This document shows positions 36,605 through 49,813 of a stretch of DNA of 64,000 bases, piece by piece (the first letter of the stretch is position 1; each line of letters opens with the position of its first letter). A program made the position numbers and the translations under genes. The DNA lies in contig JADWOT020001596.1 in NCBI GenBank assembly GCA_036345935.2, positions 186,001-250,000 on the forward strand, written 5' to 3'. A model generated the notes under the pieces. That model was not told the DNA's origin, did not search any database, and saw only the letters and a list, made by a program, of their open reading frames with translations. The DNA comes from Taenia hydatigena (lineage: Eukaryota; Platyhelminthes; Cestoda; Cyclophyllidea; Taeniidae).

Positions 36605-38765
36605 ACAAGTTTTTTGCTTATGTCTGCCTTAACAGTCCAATGCACTCAGACTACGCAACAATGTTCTACTGAATAAATTCAGGTTGTAGTGTTTGAAATT
36701 GCTAATCAGGAAGGCAGAGGGGCGGCTGAAGTGATGAGCGTAATGTGAAGCAGAATTATATGGTTAGCACTCTGGCGGTTATTAGGTGCAGAGGCTATTG
36801 CTTGCAGAGCAGCCTATGGCGTAGCACTCAGAGGATGGTTCGGCTCAGCTTCGCTGGCAACTATTACCACACGGCCAAGCTTAGTAACCACCTGATTTTC
36901 AAACACCCTCATGCCTCAAAGCTTACAACGCTATTGAGACTGTTAAGTTACATTGCGTCGAACCACAATTTGTCCACAGCAGCCATTTTATTGAGTTTGG
37001 TTGCAATAGCTGACTAGGAGGAGAAAAATCATGACAAACGGGTATAAGTTTACAATTTCACGGCGTGATCGACTATGCAAAGATTAACAAAGTTTGGCTG
37101 CTATTATAAGCCACAACAGAAAGGATCGAAAGTGATTAAAGGATTATGTGCATTAGGGTCAATATATTCTAACCCCGGTCAGAAGGGTAAATTGAAGACT
37201 ACAAGGAATAAAAGGACATTGGTTTGAGACAACCCTCGCAAAGTTTGACTTCGGTGGTAAAGTATTAGTTACACACACCGTAGACCTGCACTGTTCAAGG
37301 TGTATGGCACGCTTTCTTCTGTCATTTCTACACGATTACACGGTCCTAACTATCCAGAAAATGAAAGAAGGTTTATGGGTGGTCACAGGAAACAATGTGT
37401 ATGTATTCCATCAAAAAAATGTCAACCACTAGTCAAATTAATTATTACTACCTTCAAGAGAGCAGGAAACACAATTGAGAGTTCTTTTGGCCATTAACAC
37501 AAAAATATCCATTTTTCATGGATTTTTGATAGCGAAGCCTAATTAGTCTAATGCTACAGTGGCAAAACTCTCCTCGTCCAAGATGTCGTGCTACTTCTCC
37601 GCGCAGTCGCACGAGACAATCTGGACCCAAATTACGGGGAATCTTACCCACTAACCTTGGGGTACCGTGGGATGAAAGCTTCGACACTCCTTCTCTATAC
37701 ACTAAGGGTAGAGAGGTGCGACTTATTTTATATTTGACTCCTTAAATGTCATGTACAAAGCCAATCGACTTAGTCCCTTTCCTTGCATGCTCCTGACTTC
37801 TTACCTACCTGGATCCTGCTGCAATCAGCTAACAGCCTCGCTTTCATTTCTCGTGCATAGAGACTCCATTCTCATTGTTCGAGTTGTTTGACTGCCCAAC
37901 AAAATGCCACAGTTCGTGAACAAACTACAGCATTTTTGTGGAAATCGCAGGTCGTTACATCGCCTCTTTCAGTTCGACCTTTCACACTACTTTCCGAAGT
38001 GGTACCCACATTATAATTTTTAATGCGTTGCAGCAATTGTTGGTGCCCCAGTGAGCTTGTTAGTGCGTCTATATTTCCTCTTTTTGGCTAAGCCGAATAA
38101 GTTCATCCCTATTTTTAGGTTGCGTCTGTTGTGGTGCTCTCTAAAGCGCAGGATTGCAACCGCAGCCACTTGTAATTGCACTACAAAAGGAAGAGGTCTC
38201 AGAGTGTAGCTGATGCGGACGGTTGAGTGCAGCTCTTAATGGATATGCATATGCTCATTAGGTCCGCACAGATGTAGTCAAAGCAAATGCTCCACTTGAT
38301 TTATTCTCTTAGAGCAATCAAACATTATAACCGGGATCAAAATTACGAAGTTCCAATTTAGATATGGCATTGTGGTGACAATGGACTTCAAGTAAATTTA
38401 TTGACAGTGGCCTCCAACCGACATGGCCTCATGGAATTACTGCTCTCATTTCAATGGGAAGCAGGGAAGTTTGTGAAATTGATAGTCTTCTGCATCGATA
38501 TGCCAAGGTGTGCAATGGCTAACTTGGATACCTACGAATTCTTGTTAATCTACTTACTCGAATTCCTTTTCCTTTCGTGGTTTCCATTTTACAATTATCA
38601 TCAAGTGTACTGGCGAATGCGAAGTAGTTAAAATCGGTCCATCTCACAGATGCAATCAAATACCTGCCACCGAAATGACGACTAGCGTTGGAATTGATTC
38701 CTCAGCCAATTTCATTAGTTTGCTCACTGCCGTGTGTAAAACTGCTTCCGCTAACTAGCCCGCGA
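36605..38765 (-). repeat. Diverged third copy of the outer Snail arm
   Basis: It is inverse to about 15330-17570 of the P1 right arm and direct to 44715-45830 of the P2 left arm. Matching landmarks include CTTATGTCTGCCTTAACAGT, TTAGCACTCTGGCGGTTATT and the block around 37560-37760. It retains the 1134-base segment lost from P2. It stops before the tandem A/B repeats and contains no Snail gene. Confidence 0.85.
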
Positions 38766-41700
38766 AATGCGGTGGTAGATGCAGCAGAGTTATCGCCTAT
38801 ATTAGGGGAAAATTAAGGAAATGGTGATAAGAAAATACCACTAATCTCGACATTTTTTGTGTCAGATCAAAATCAGTTGCTATACAAACATGAAGCGCTT
38901 CCGATGAAATAACTGGGGTGAGACATAGCGCAGATCGTATGCCCTGGTGTGGCTGTGGTGGATGCTTTGGTAGTGGCACAGCCGTTGATGCTTGAACAAG
39001 TGAGATGTGAGCAGCAGGAGTCATTAGTGCAAAACGCTAAAAGTAGCAAAGAGGCGCGATGCACAAAATTTGCGGAGTGAACACAGCGTGACTCCTTTGA
39101 GATATCACAAATCAAAAAATATAACTTTCGGGCGCTGTTTTAAGCCAATCAACCCAGACTTGGTTTGCACAGAGGCTAGTCTCTAATTAAGTCCAATGTG
39201 CTCACCTAAAAGTGTTGGCAGTTGGGTGCGCAAAATTGGGAGCCATACGCGCAAAGCACAAAGCTATATGCCAAGTAGCAGCACCTTTTCAGAGCTGTAC
39301 AGTGCTTTGCTTTGGATGTGGTACAATTTGGATTAGGAAGGCCTCATACTTTGACAAATAATTAGCAAATAAATTAGGTTATACATGAGTGGCTTGCATC
39401 GAAGGCATTGGTGGCGGCCACGCAAAAGAAACAGGTGCTTTTGGAACTAAATAAACTAGTACCTAGGGTGGGTGTATGCAAAGGGAGGTAAAAGAAAATT
39501 TTTGCCAAGCTCTCAAACTATATATAGAGGAAGGATCCTAAAGCGGCACAACCTTACGTAACTACAGATATAATCATATATTTTTAGTCACTTTATACTC
39601 CTAATTAAGTATCTTACCAAGCCTTGCAGTGATATTGATGTCTGCCTGCTCTGAGGAAGCCATAGTGGCTCGATCCTTGCTAGAAATCAATTGACGGTTA
39701 AGTTGATAAAATGCACTAACTAAATTGATGGCAGGAGTCCTTTGCTCTTGCATTGTAACCATTCTAGACAAGGAGGACAAAAGGCACTAATCATGGTTGT
39801 AATACAAAAAATAACAATAGAAAATAACTCTCGAATAAAGTGACACTTAAGATGGGACTGTTTTCTAGCGAGGAAGAAGGATAGCGCCCCTCATCTGGCT
39901 GCCCAAAAACATAATTTTTTCTCGAATGCAGGTGAGAGGAGGCAGAAGTCGGTAGTCAGGATAGAGGCGAGCAGCACAGTGTAACAATGTATTCGTCGCT
40001 GCAGATGAAAATTTTGACGTCCTGATTAGTAACACACGGTCTACGCCATTGCCGAAAGGTCCCTGAGGGCTGGAAGGATGGTAAAGCAGATAAAGGAATC
40101 TGGTTCTGCTCAGCTGAGAATGATGGACTGCATTTTCCTGCAGCCTATGGGGCCCCAATTTTAGTCCGCATTACCAAATTGTCCAATTCACCACTGCAAT
40201 CTCAATAAAGAATTACAAATTTCGCGTTTGTCCTTAGCGAAGAAACATTAAACGAAAGAAAGCGCAGGTATCATTTTACCTAGAATAAAATAAATAGCAA
40301 GCTGTATCTAGTAAATCCAAATGCAAATCTGCCTTCCGATATCATTAGGCGCACCATTTATCTTCAAAGCGGCAGTATTGATGATTCTGAATGCAAATAA
40401 TCCCTAAGTCATAGTGGCTTTAACAGTGTTCGCGGTGAGAAATGGAGACGAAGTTGCAAGATACGGAAGCTGCATACGTATTGACTAATCGGGCCTAAGA
40501 AATTCGCTTACCTGTATCTGCCAGACGAAAATTGGTGCAGGTTTATTTCAAAGTCGTGTGCACACGCTCCTTCTCGACTTGTGATAGGTCTACACGTTCG
40601 CCAACAAATCATAGAGCAGCAGTAGAGCACTGGCAGAAGCCATTGACAGAGTTGAAAAAAAAAATTGGCCAGCATGTCGCAAGATGAGTGGCAAAATAGG
40701 GCTCTAAGCGCAACCATAACACATCGTGGAACGACTTCGAAGAAACAGAGGCTGATGCTAAATGCTGTGTACTTTTGACTTGCGAGTGTTTATGCATTTG
40801 AAGGAATGCAGCAACAATAATTGGAGACAATTGAAAGAATACTGCTGGAAATCATGAGCTTGAATATACGTGCATTTCGTTTCTAATACACTTTGACTGG
40901 CATCCAATGTTAAATATATGTGTTCAGATAATTTTGCATTAAGGGAAGAATGACATAAAGGCAAGGGAAATGCTTTTCCAAAAGAGCTGTATTTTAAACA
41001 GCGTCATAGAAGAGCTGCCAATAAAGCCGATAAGCAGAGATACCTGACTGAGTGGGTGCAACGACACACAAGTATAATCCAATTCGGTGAGAATTTTAGG
41101 TAGTAAGTTAAAAGCTTTGAAGGAACTGACTGTCAGCAATGCAGGTGACAGCATCGACATTAATAAAACAAAGTGCTTATTAATAGGGCAAGTTGTGGCA
41201 CACCTGATAGCGAATAAACAAAAGGGTGGTCTGAATAACACCCGCGCTTTGCTCACATTGACGCATGTCTGCACTCCAGTGCCGAATTATTCAAAGTAAG
41301 ATCCAATGCATTGGTAATTCTTCGGCGGTTTAAGAGGCGCGCATCGCATTCCTTTGTAGAAAACATTATCCTAAATTTTGGCTCCTATAACGTATTTGGA
41401 CCTTATCGCTATCTTCTGTTATCGCCCGCATTGCACCAATTGATTATTACTGGCTCACCAGGTATTCACATAGTCATGCAGACAGTTGCGAAAGGAGGCA
41501 GAAACGAAACAGTGGTGCAGAGGGATGCGCTTTAAAAGGAGTTTTGCATGCGACGGAGAAGTGACGACGTCGGTGCTAGGGCTGTCTAACTGAAGATGGA
41601 AGATTGATAGTGGTGATTTGCCGCACTTGCTCAGCTTTGCTGCCTGTGTGATGAAAAGCTTCAAGACCATTATTGTCTGTCGAGCATTAAAGTAATTGTT

Positions 41701-43047
41701 GAGACCTGTAAGCTTATGCAAAGGTAAGAAGAATATTAAGACCCATTTTGGTTCCACATCATGATGCAACATTGGATACAATTTATTTGCCTGTGCTAGC
41801 TGATTTTACCAGAGCAAAGAGCCCATTATATTATGAAACTAATTTTTAATCCCAGATCAAGATCGACAAATCCGAGATGAGCAAGTGAGTTGGTCATAGG
41901 GCTTATTGCCAGCTGATCCCTTTGTGCAATGTGCAAGTTGTCTTCTTAAATAGGCTTCAAGCCTAGACCTCACAACAGACCTAAATGTTCGGCACTTATA
42001 ACCCTATTCTTAACAATCTTTGATTCTTTACCATCCTTAGACAAATGACTCCTATTTCCTTCCTTTCTGAACACGCATGTTTAGATGCAATCATTTAAAA
42101 CTCACATGGTAAACAATCAGGCTCACGTGGAGGGTAGTGCCCACGTATTTAGACCATTCCACAAGGGCGAAGTTGTTACCAAACACGTCGAATGCAGGCT
42201 GAGTGCTCCCTTCTTCTGCCCTCTGAAGGGCTTGGCACGTGACATTAGTGTAATGGGTTTTCTTCGTAACCTTCTTCCGCCTCAGCACGCACGCACACCT
42301 ACGTCTGCTGACTCCATTCACTCGCATTCTAGGAGACTCGATAGCTGAGAACCTAGTGGAGGCATTGTATGGCAAACCTGACAGCATTTCTTTTTCATAG
42401 GCGACCAGATTCAAATGGATCTGCATTAAGCCCTTATGGAGGTCAAACCCTATCTCCGAGACCTCTGCTGTGCAATAAATTACCTTTCCACAACACAACT
42501 TTGATAATTAACAAGTCAAGTAGAATTTATTCGTGCTAAACTCCATGTATCGCGCCATGTGAATGGTCTACTTTGAGTTTTATAGGGCTTTAGCATAAAA
42601 CACAGCGCTTGTTGGAATAACGGAACAAATTAATTGTTGTAGTCGGCAACGAAAATATAGTTGCTGAGGTTGTAGTTGTTGTAGGAAAGTTACGGCATGG
42701 GGTTGGGTGGCATCAGTGCATGCAAAAGGCTTGAGCTGACGTGACGCATCACATTTGGTTAGATGGACTGTGGCTTATGTAGGATTGGTCTAAAGAGAGG
42801 GACCTATAGGATGTGATGCAACTGGCAAGGTATACCTGTGGAAGTACTCGACCATGTCTAGTTCCGACTACCCTCCATAGGGTGGCTTGCATCGATTTGC
42901 AGCAAGGTCTACAATATATTTATATGTCGAACAAAGTGGGCTAAAACAAATGGCTGAAAGAGGCACGAGAACTTACCTCAAATCCGACATCAAAATCGTA
43001 GTGGTAGGCCAGATGGATTTTCCAGAATCAAAGGGTTAGAATCACTN
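38766..43047. other. Region L, end: unrecognised sequence
   Basis: About 4.3 kb with no repeat partner in the window and no recognised gene. The longest open frames (135 codons at 42091-42498 minus, 111 codons at 40939-41274 minus, 108 codons at 41455-41781 minus) show no motif I know and cannot be supported as genes. Confidence 0.45.
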
Positions 43048-43048
43048 C
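43048..43048. other. Undetermined base at a repeat boundary
   Basis: The only N in the window. Immediately after it, CATCACCGCAGTCAAATACC begins the match to the reverse complement of 19279 and lower. The bases before it (GGGTTAGAATCACT) do not continue that match. It therefore marks the edge of the P2 left arm and may be an assembly join. Confidence 0.9.
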
Positions 43049-44530
43049 ATCACCGCAGTCAAATACCAAAGACAAGGCTGCAGTTTATTTTAGAAGTCGT
43101 TTATAGAAGAAGATGCGGCAATGGGTCTCGCTGTTTTCAACGATTAAACAACATGTTGCGAAAATTGCGAAAATTGCTTAGATTTTGTTTGTGGCTTAGG
43201 TCCGTTTCGTGCTCTGAGAATTTCCTCTAAGTAAGATGCTCGCCCCCAAATGTGATTACACATTTGGCGCCAATGACCGAAATATAATCAGGTGTGCTGT
43301 TGAGGGTTGAACATGATGTTGATTCACCGCCTGCTTACGCAAGCAGACATTACTATGTGGACTGACTGAATGCCTTAACATGCTCCGAGGAGAAATTTCG
43401 TCTTCATAATTCAAGTTCACCTTTTGTTTCGTAACTTTATCGAAACACAATTGGACAATCGACACACCGCAACAGTTTGAGACGGTAGGAGAAACCATTG
43501 GGGTGAACCGGTGTCCCGACGTGGCATGCGCACGGATCTCGCGATTCGACACCAGCTTTATAATCGGACTGCTTCCGCAAGAGCTGCATTTAACATGTGC
43601 ACATTCATCAACGTCAGCTCAACGAAATTTACACCTGTGCTGCTGTCAAGCCGCGGCAACTGCAGCAGCAAGTAACCATTGGCTGCAATCATCACAATAA
43701 TTTTGCCAACCACCACGTCTGAATCAGCAACAGCCTAATAATGTCAAACAGATCTCATGGAATGAATGGCAACCCTAACAAACGACCGCTGTCCAAAATG
43801 AGAGATGCGAAACCAAATCGGTTGATTTCGTTATTGAAATGGATTTTTACATCCGTGGACAACATGAACCTTGAGCCATGTCGGTATTCCTATTCCAGCT
43901 ATTCTGTGCTCTTATCCCCTTATCACGATTACTTCCGTCTTCTAAAAACTATCTTGCACCCTGCTTTTTTGTGCAATAAATGCGTGTTAACAAATCCGAA
44001 CAGTGTGATTTGATTGCAGCAATTGTTTTGTTCATTGGAGGGTGATGACGTGAATTAAACTCTATTTTTCCGATGAGATGGCATAACTTGAATCTTCGTT
44101 TGTGCATGCTGTAATCCCCTCGCGCAGACAGGTAGTATGAAAAGTGGTTGCCCTCTTACACCCAAAATTTAGGTCGAAAATCTCCATTGGCGATTGTCGA
44201 AGTTGTAGGGATGGCTAAAGCAGACTTCATGCCTAAAATATAGCCAAAGGCGAACGAGGTAGCTTGGTAATAGCATTCATTTTGATGGGCGTTGAAAGCC
44301 TCAGAGTGCTAACCCTTTCCAGCGATGTGTGTGTAACCATAATTACAGTTGTTTTTCCGTGTGCATTTGCAACAACTATTGCACTAGTGCATCACGGCTC
44401 TGTTGCTGGCCCTGGTATCGCCATTTTATGTAAAATCTGCTTTGAATTTGTCAACCGGATAGAATGTTCTTGATTCTAGCGCACTACGTGCCCTCTTAAG
44501 TCAAAGTGGCCATCGTGGTAGGACAATATC

Positions 44531-44545
44531 TATATATATATATAT
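44531..44545. repeat. Short TA microsatellite
   Basis: A run of alternating T and A. The mirror site in the P1 right arm (about 17756-17764) has a shorter run, so this is a length-variable simple repeat. Confidence 0.7.
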
Positions 44546-47500
44546 TGTATGTAATGTATGCGCTTTTAAATCCGCGCTGAAGGCGAGAGTCCGTCAATGA
44601 ACGCTAACAAGATATGCTTTGCCTGCACGCGTGGAGTTGTGGATCCTGAAGAAGGAACATTACGATCACTCTCAATCGCTTATATCATTAGCAGTATATA
44701 GTATTTACTTTTGCCCAGCCAGTTTCTTGCTTATGTCTGCCTTAACAGTCCAATGCACTCGAACAACGCCTAATATTCTGCTCAATAAATTTCAGGTCGT
44801 AGTGTTTAAAATTGCTAATCAGGAAGGCAGAGAGGCGGATGAAGTGGTGAGCGTGATGTGAAGTAGAATCATATGGTTAGCACTCTGGCGGTTATTAGGT
44901 GCAGAAGCTAGTGCTTTGCAGTGCCGCCTACGGCGTAACACTCAGAAAATGGTTCGACTTAGATTCGCTGGCAACTATTACTACTCTCGGTCAAGCCTAG
45001 TCACCGCCTGATTTTTAAACACCCTCCTGCAGCAAAGCCTTCGACACCATCGAGACTGTTGAGTTACATTTCTTCGAACCACAATTTGCCCACAGCAGTC
45101 ATTTTATTCAGTTCGGCTGCAATAGCTGACTTAGAGGAAAAAAATCATGACGGACGAGTATACATTTACAATTTCATGGTGTGATCAACTATACAAAATT
45201 AACAAATTTTGCCTACTATTGTAAGCTACATCAGGAAGAATCGAAAGTATTTGAAGGATTGTGCGCATACATGAGAAAATTAATGAAAAGGGGATGGGAT
45301 GGAAATCAATCCTTATGCTGGCAAACGCAGCTGCTTCACATCTTCACAACGCTCACTTTAAAGGATTCACTAGGGTCATCATATTCCAACCCGGTCAGAA
45401 GAGTAAATTGAGGACTACAAGGAAAAAAACAATTAGTTTGCAGCAACAATAGCAAAGTTTGATTCGGTGGTAAAGTATTACGTGGCCACACCGTAGATCT
45501 GCACTGCTCAAGGTTTTTAGGCGTCCTTTCTTCTGCCGTTTCTACGCAATTATACGGTCTCAAAAATCCAGGGCCTCGACGAAAAGGGTTTGTGGGTGGC
45601 CATGGTGGACAATGTGTGTGTATTCCATCAAAGATTGTCAACCACCAGGCCAATATCATCGTTATCACTCATGTGCACCCGACAATTGCCAAGTTTGTCT
45701 CACAGATGCAATTAAATGCCTGCCGCCGAAATGACGACTGGCGTTGGCATTGATTCCTCTGCCAATCTCAATAGTTTGCGCACTACCTTGGGTAAAGCCG
45801 CTTCCGCTGATTGGTCAGCGACATGACGCGCAAAAGTCATTGCCCTCAGTAGTCGGTGCACCAACATCAGACCGCAACTTCCTTGATGATACCTGTGCGT
45901 TATAACGACTCAAGAGAAAGGAAAATGAACTCTTAAGCGGGGACGATGACTTTCACTTAAGCCAACCTTCAACTAATTGCGGAAATTAAAGACAAATGAT
46001 TTCCGATTTGTTTCAATAGTCTTTAAACTGATTCAAACTTCAGTTCGGCATTTCTGTTTATTAAGAATTTAACTAAGGCAAGAGAACTCAAGCAAAGGAA
46101 TGGAAGCATAATTGGCAAGTTGTCTCTCACTTCTGTGTAAAGCACTTGCTAGCAGACATTGGCAAGTTTTATGCGCAAGTCGTCAACGCTTAAAACAGAA
46201 TATTTGAGGTTGTATCGATCTTGCGTGCTTTTTACTTCTTCGTCAAGCATTCGCTGTCTGTAGTGTCGTTGTAAGAACTTGTGCCAAAATAGGAGCTAGG
46301 TCCCATTGGCTTAAACAGTACACGAGGGTAGAGGATGGAAAGCAAAACGTGTTATAAGTAATGAAAGTTCTTAATTCTTGCAGTTTATATACTACACTAA
46401 TCACAATGATTCAGTGACCGGATGTATGGAAATCTGGCACAAGGCGTAGTGGGAAGGGGCGAGTAATGGTCATCACGTCACCGCTTCAACCGTAACATGG
46501 ACAACACACCAGGTGGGAGAGGTGAGGGTGAGCAAAGCCACGTGCGAACTCGCGACTTGACCCCCATGTGCGTTGACCCCAACAAAGAGGAGGATGGGCG
46601 CACACATCACCGATTTGGTCAGGATAACTTTTTTCACTACGTGCGGAATCAGTTCGAGTGTGCGTGATTATGGAATTCAAATGGTAAGAGAGAATCGCAG
46701 GTTTCGGAAGCTGCGGTGTAAAATAGACTGCTTGGATGCACAAGGAAAGAAATTCGGCTATGACGGAAGGGTCAACTTAGCCCAAAATAGCTGCATTAAG
46801 GGTAAGCAGAAAGTTTAGCAATAGTTGGGAACATGATGTCGAGGCACACTAAGAGATTCAAAGATCTACTTACGTATCCGCAATGCCTCATTTATCTACT
46901 TGCTAAAGCTCGTATTGTCTGTGGTATTTGTTTTAATAATCAGCAGCAGGCACACTGGTATCCACCAACTTATTAAAATGATTTTATCTCACAAGTGCAG
47001 GCAAATCTTTTGCGCTAAATTACACGACTGGTGTTGATATCGACTCCTCAGCCAATCACATTAGTTAGCACCCCACTCTGGACAAAACTGTCTCTTCCAA
47101 TTGGCCTGCAATGTGACGCACAAAAGCCGTGCTCCTTAGTGTCCAGAGCATCAGCGCCGAACCATGGTAACCAGTAGTGTCGCTGCAAAGAGGTCCCTGT
47201 CAAACGAGCAGCTCACTTGGTGGTATCTGTGCGTTGGAACACATGCTTGTTCTCTTCTTGAACAGTAACACGGAATGACAATTAGTATTAACTTGCATAA
47301 ATAAACTTTGAATTAGCCCTAGCTTCGTTTATGTACCTCCGCGCGTTACAATTTTAGTCGTAATGGGTAAGCCCAGGTAAAGGAATAAAAACAGCAGCAA
47401 TGATGTGTGACCACTTCGTGTCGTTGCGTTGACGACACACCAGCTGTGAGAAGTGATGGGGAACAAAACCACGCGCAAAGTCGTGAATTCACCCCCAATG

Positions 47501-48644
47501 TTCGTTGACCCCAACTAAGAATGAAGGGGGTGCACGCATTAAAAGGTTGGTCAGAACAACTTTTTTGCACGTGTGGAATTAGACTGAGTGCGTAGAGGTG
47601 TCGAGTTTCACGTGCCAAATAGAATGCCTGCAGCAACATTTAAAATTTGTTCGTGAAGATCAAAGTCGGTGGGAGCTGCAATGCAAAATGAACGACCTGG
47701 GTGTACAAGAAAAGGAAATAGACTAAGACGCAAATAAATAACCCTTTAGAAATAAGAAAACAAGCAGATGTTAGATGCAGCAGCTTAAATTTGTTTGGAG
47801 GTGGATGAGATGCATGCCTTGACAAAGCTCAATATACCAGACTTGACCATTTTTCGTTATACCTAAGCGAAATCCCTTTCATTGTTGACCTGAAATCGCT
47901 TTTCAAACAACAGAAATGAATTTCTGCACTCCAATGGGCAAAGCCGAAACAGCAGCAATGCTTTTCCTTATTTTTAGTGGATGCAACTGCTACGAACAGT
48001 TACTTCTTCGCAGAAAGATATTTGAGCTGTATCGCTGAGTGTCTATGTGTTTTAGGTGTGTATATGCTTGATTGCATCAGAAATGGCTGCGTGCGTGTGC
48101 GCTAAAAAGGGCCTAACATAGGTCAGAGGATGACGATGTCCCATTTAGAACAACTTCATTAAGTGATTATCAAGATGTTGTGCCATCATGGCGGCACCGC
48201 CTTTACCCGGCCAAAGGCTAGCAATGCCAAAGTAGATTCTAAACATCCAAGTACAGTTTTCATTCCTGTTTAAACTTTAAAGCGGCAGGGAGGGAATTCA
48301 CATTTGATATGAGAAAAACTGCTTAAAGCGTGGTCAGGCGTGTTTTGGAGATTTGACTGCACATGCTTCGGGTCGGTGGTTCAACTCTACAAAAGCAATA
48401 ACTTTGCGGTAAAGAGCGATGTAATGCGTTTCGGCAAAGGACCCCAGAATAATGCCTCTGTAATTTTATTTGAAGCAATATAATATAGAGCATAGAAGAA
48501 TTGACAAGTGAATTCGGGAGAACCGGCCGTTGTCCATCCAAACTCAGTCACTGTCTGACCCTATTTACGGCATCTCTTATTTGTGCAAACTGAATTGCAC
48601 GCCTTTGCTTACCCGCGTGGTATGGTAGAATGTAGACTTCGTTG

Positions 48645-48677
48645 CGACTTTGCATGTGCAGAGAGACTTCCCCTCAG
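48645..48677. other. 33-base insertion specific to P2 (left arm)
   Basis: Present here and at the mirror site 60438-60470. Absent from both P1 arms, between about 854/855 and 12584/12585. It is not a duplication of its immediate flanks. Confidence 0.85.
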
Positions 48678-49688
48678 CTAGAGTAGTTAGCCGCGTTACC
48701 CGATAATAATAATCGCATCCCACACCGTCCGGATTTGTTCTATGATATTGGAGGTGTATAGCCCTCACGAAATTTAACACTGAATCGCAAAATGTAGTAG
48801 CTGGATTAGATTGCAAAATAATTACCAAAGTTAATACCAGAAACGTCATGTCCAAAACCTCGTGTGACCTGAGAAACTGTTAGCGTGTCTATTCACATTT
48901 GTGGTGCTCCCCGTCTCGGCCACCTCACACCGTTGTCTCACACCTGGATTTGGGTTGACTCACCCATGATGCGGGAAGAAGTCACAACAAGTTGTGTATG
49001 AGCCGAATGACGCGTTTGATTTTTTTGTAAAGACACAAAAGACGTTTCGGTAATCGTGTAATAGGTGGCAGCAAAACTTGTCCATTAGGTGCAAAATCTA
49101 TTCAAAGCACTTTTCTCCCTCACCACCACCCGGTTAAAGATGTCACGCATTCACCGAGTCAGCAGTGATCAAAGTATGCAATCTTATTTGACAATGTATT
49201 GCAAGTGCTGCAGAGAGCCAAAATGAGTTAGCAACCATCTGCTAGTAGACCAACTTATCGTGACAGGGTGAATCGGTGTTAAAGTAATTTTGAGTTTGTT
49301 AATCTTAGGGCATCATTGATGATTTGATGCAATCCCTTTTAGAATAGAGGCTGGAGTCAACAGCAGGCCCCGAATCCCAAATCACGAAAGTGGAATGACT
49401 TACTGATGGATCGGCGTAAACTGCATAAATATCGAGAAGATAGTAATGGCGATGCACAACTGACTCGCACCAATTCTAAACCTGTGTCCCTAGACCTTAA
49501 AAGCAGCTGCAGTTGCGAATCATCCCATTCAGATCTAGGCACTCCCCAAGTGACCTGACTCTAGGCTGAAAGAGTACATCATTGAATAGCGCCAGCCATT
49601 TCATCCCACTGCACGCCTCACTCATATTTAAGTTATTGTTATCCATTATTCAAAAGCATAAACACAGGCCCTGCGAAACTTGCACACA

Positions 49689-49694
49689 TTTATT
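49689..49694 (-). other. Polyadenylation signal of Snail copy 3
   Basis: AATAAA on the minus strand, 120 bases after the stop codon of Snail copy 3. Confidence 0.6.
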
Positions 49695-49813
49695 CACTGA
49701 GAATCGCCATAAAATAAGCGCGTTTGAATAAGTAACTTGAATTGATATGTCACTAAAATTTGGAGCTCATCAGTGCGTTGATTTTGGGAGGAAGAAACGC
49801 TCAGTGTTTTCTC

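Noticed and set aside
42091..42498. 135-codon frame on the minus strand in L
   Set aside because: Single copy, no known motif, no start context or splice evidence; length is possible by chance in 64 kb.
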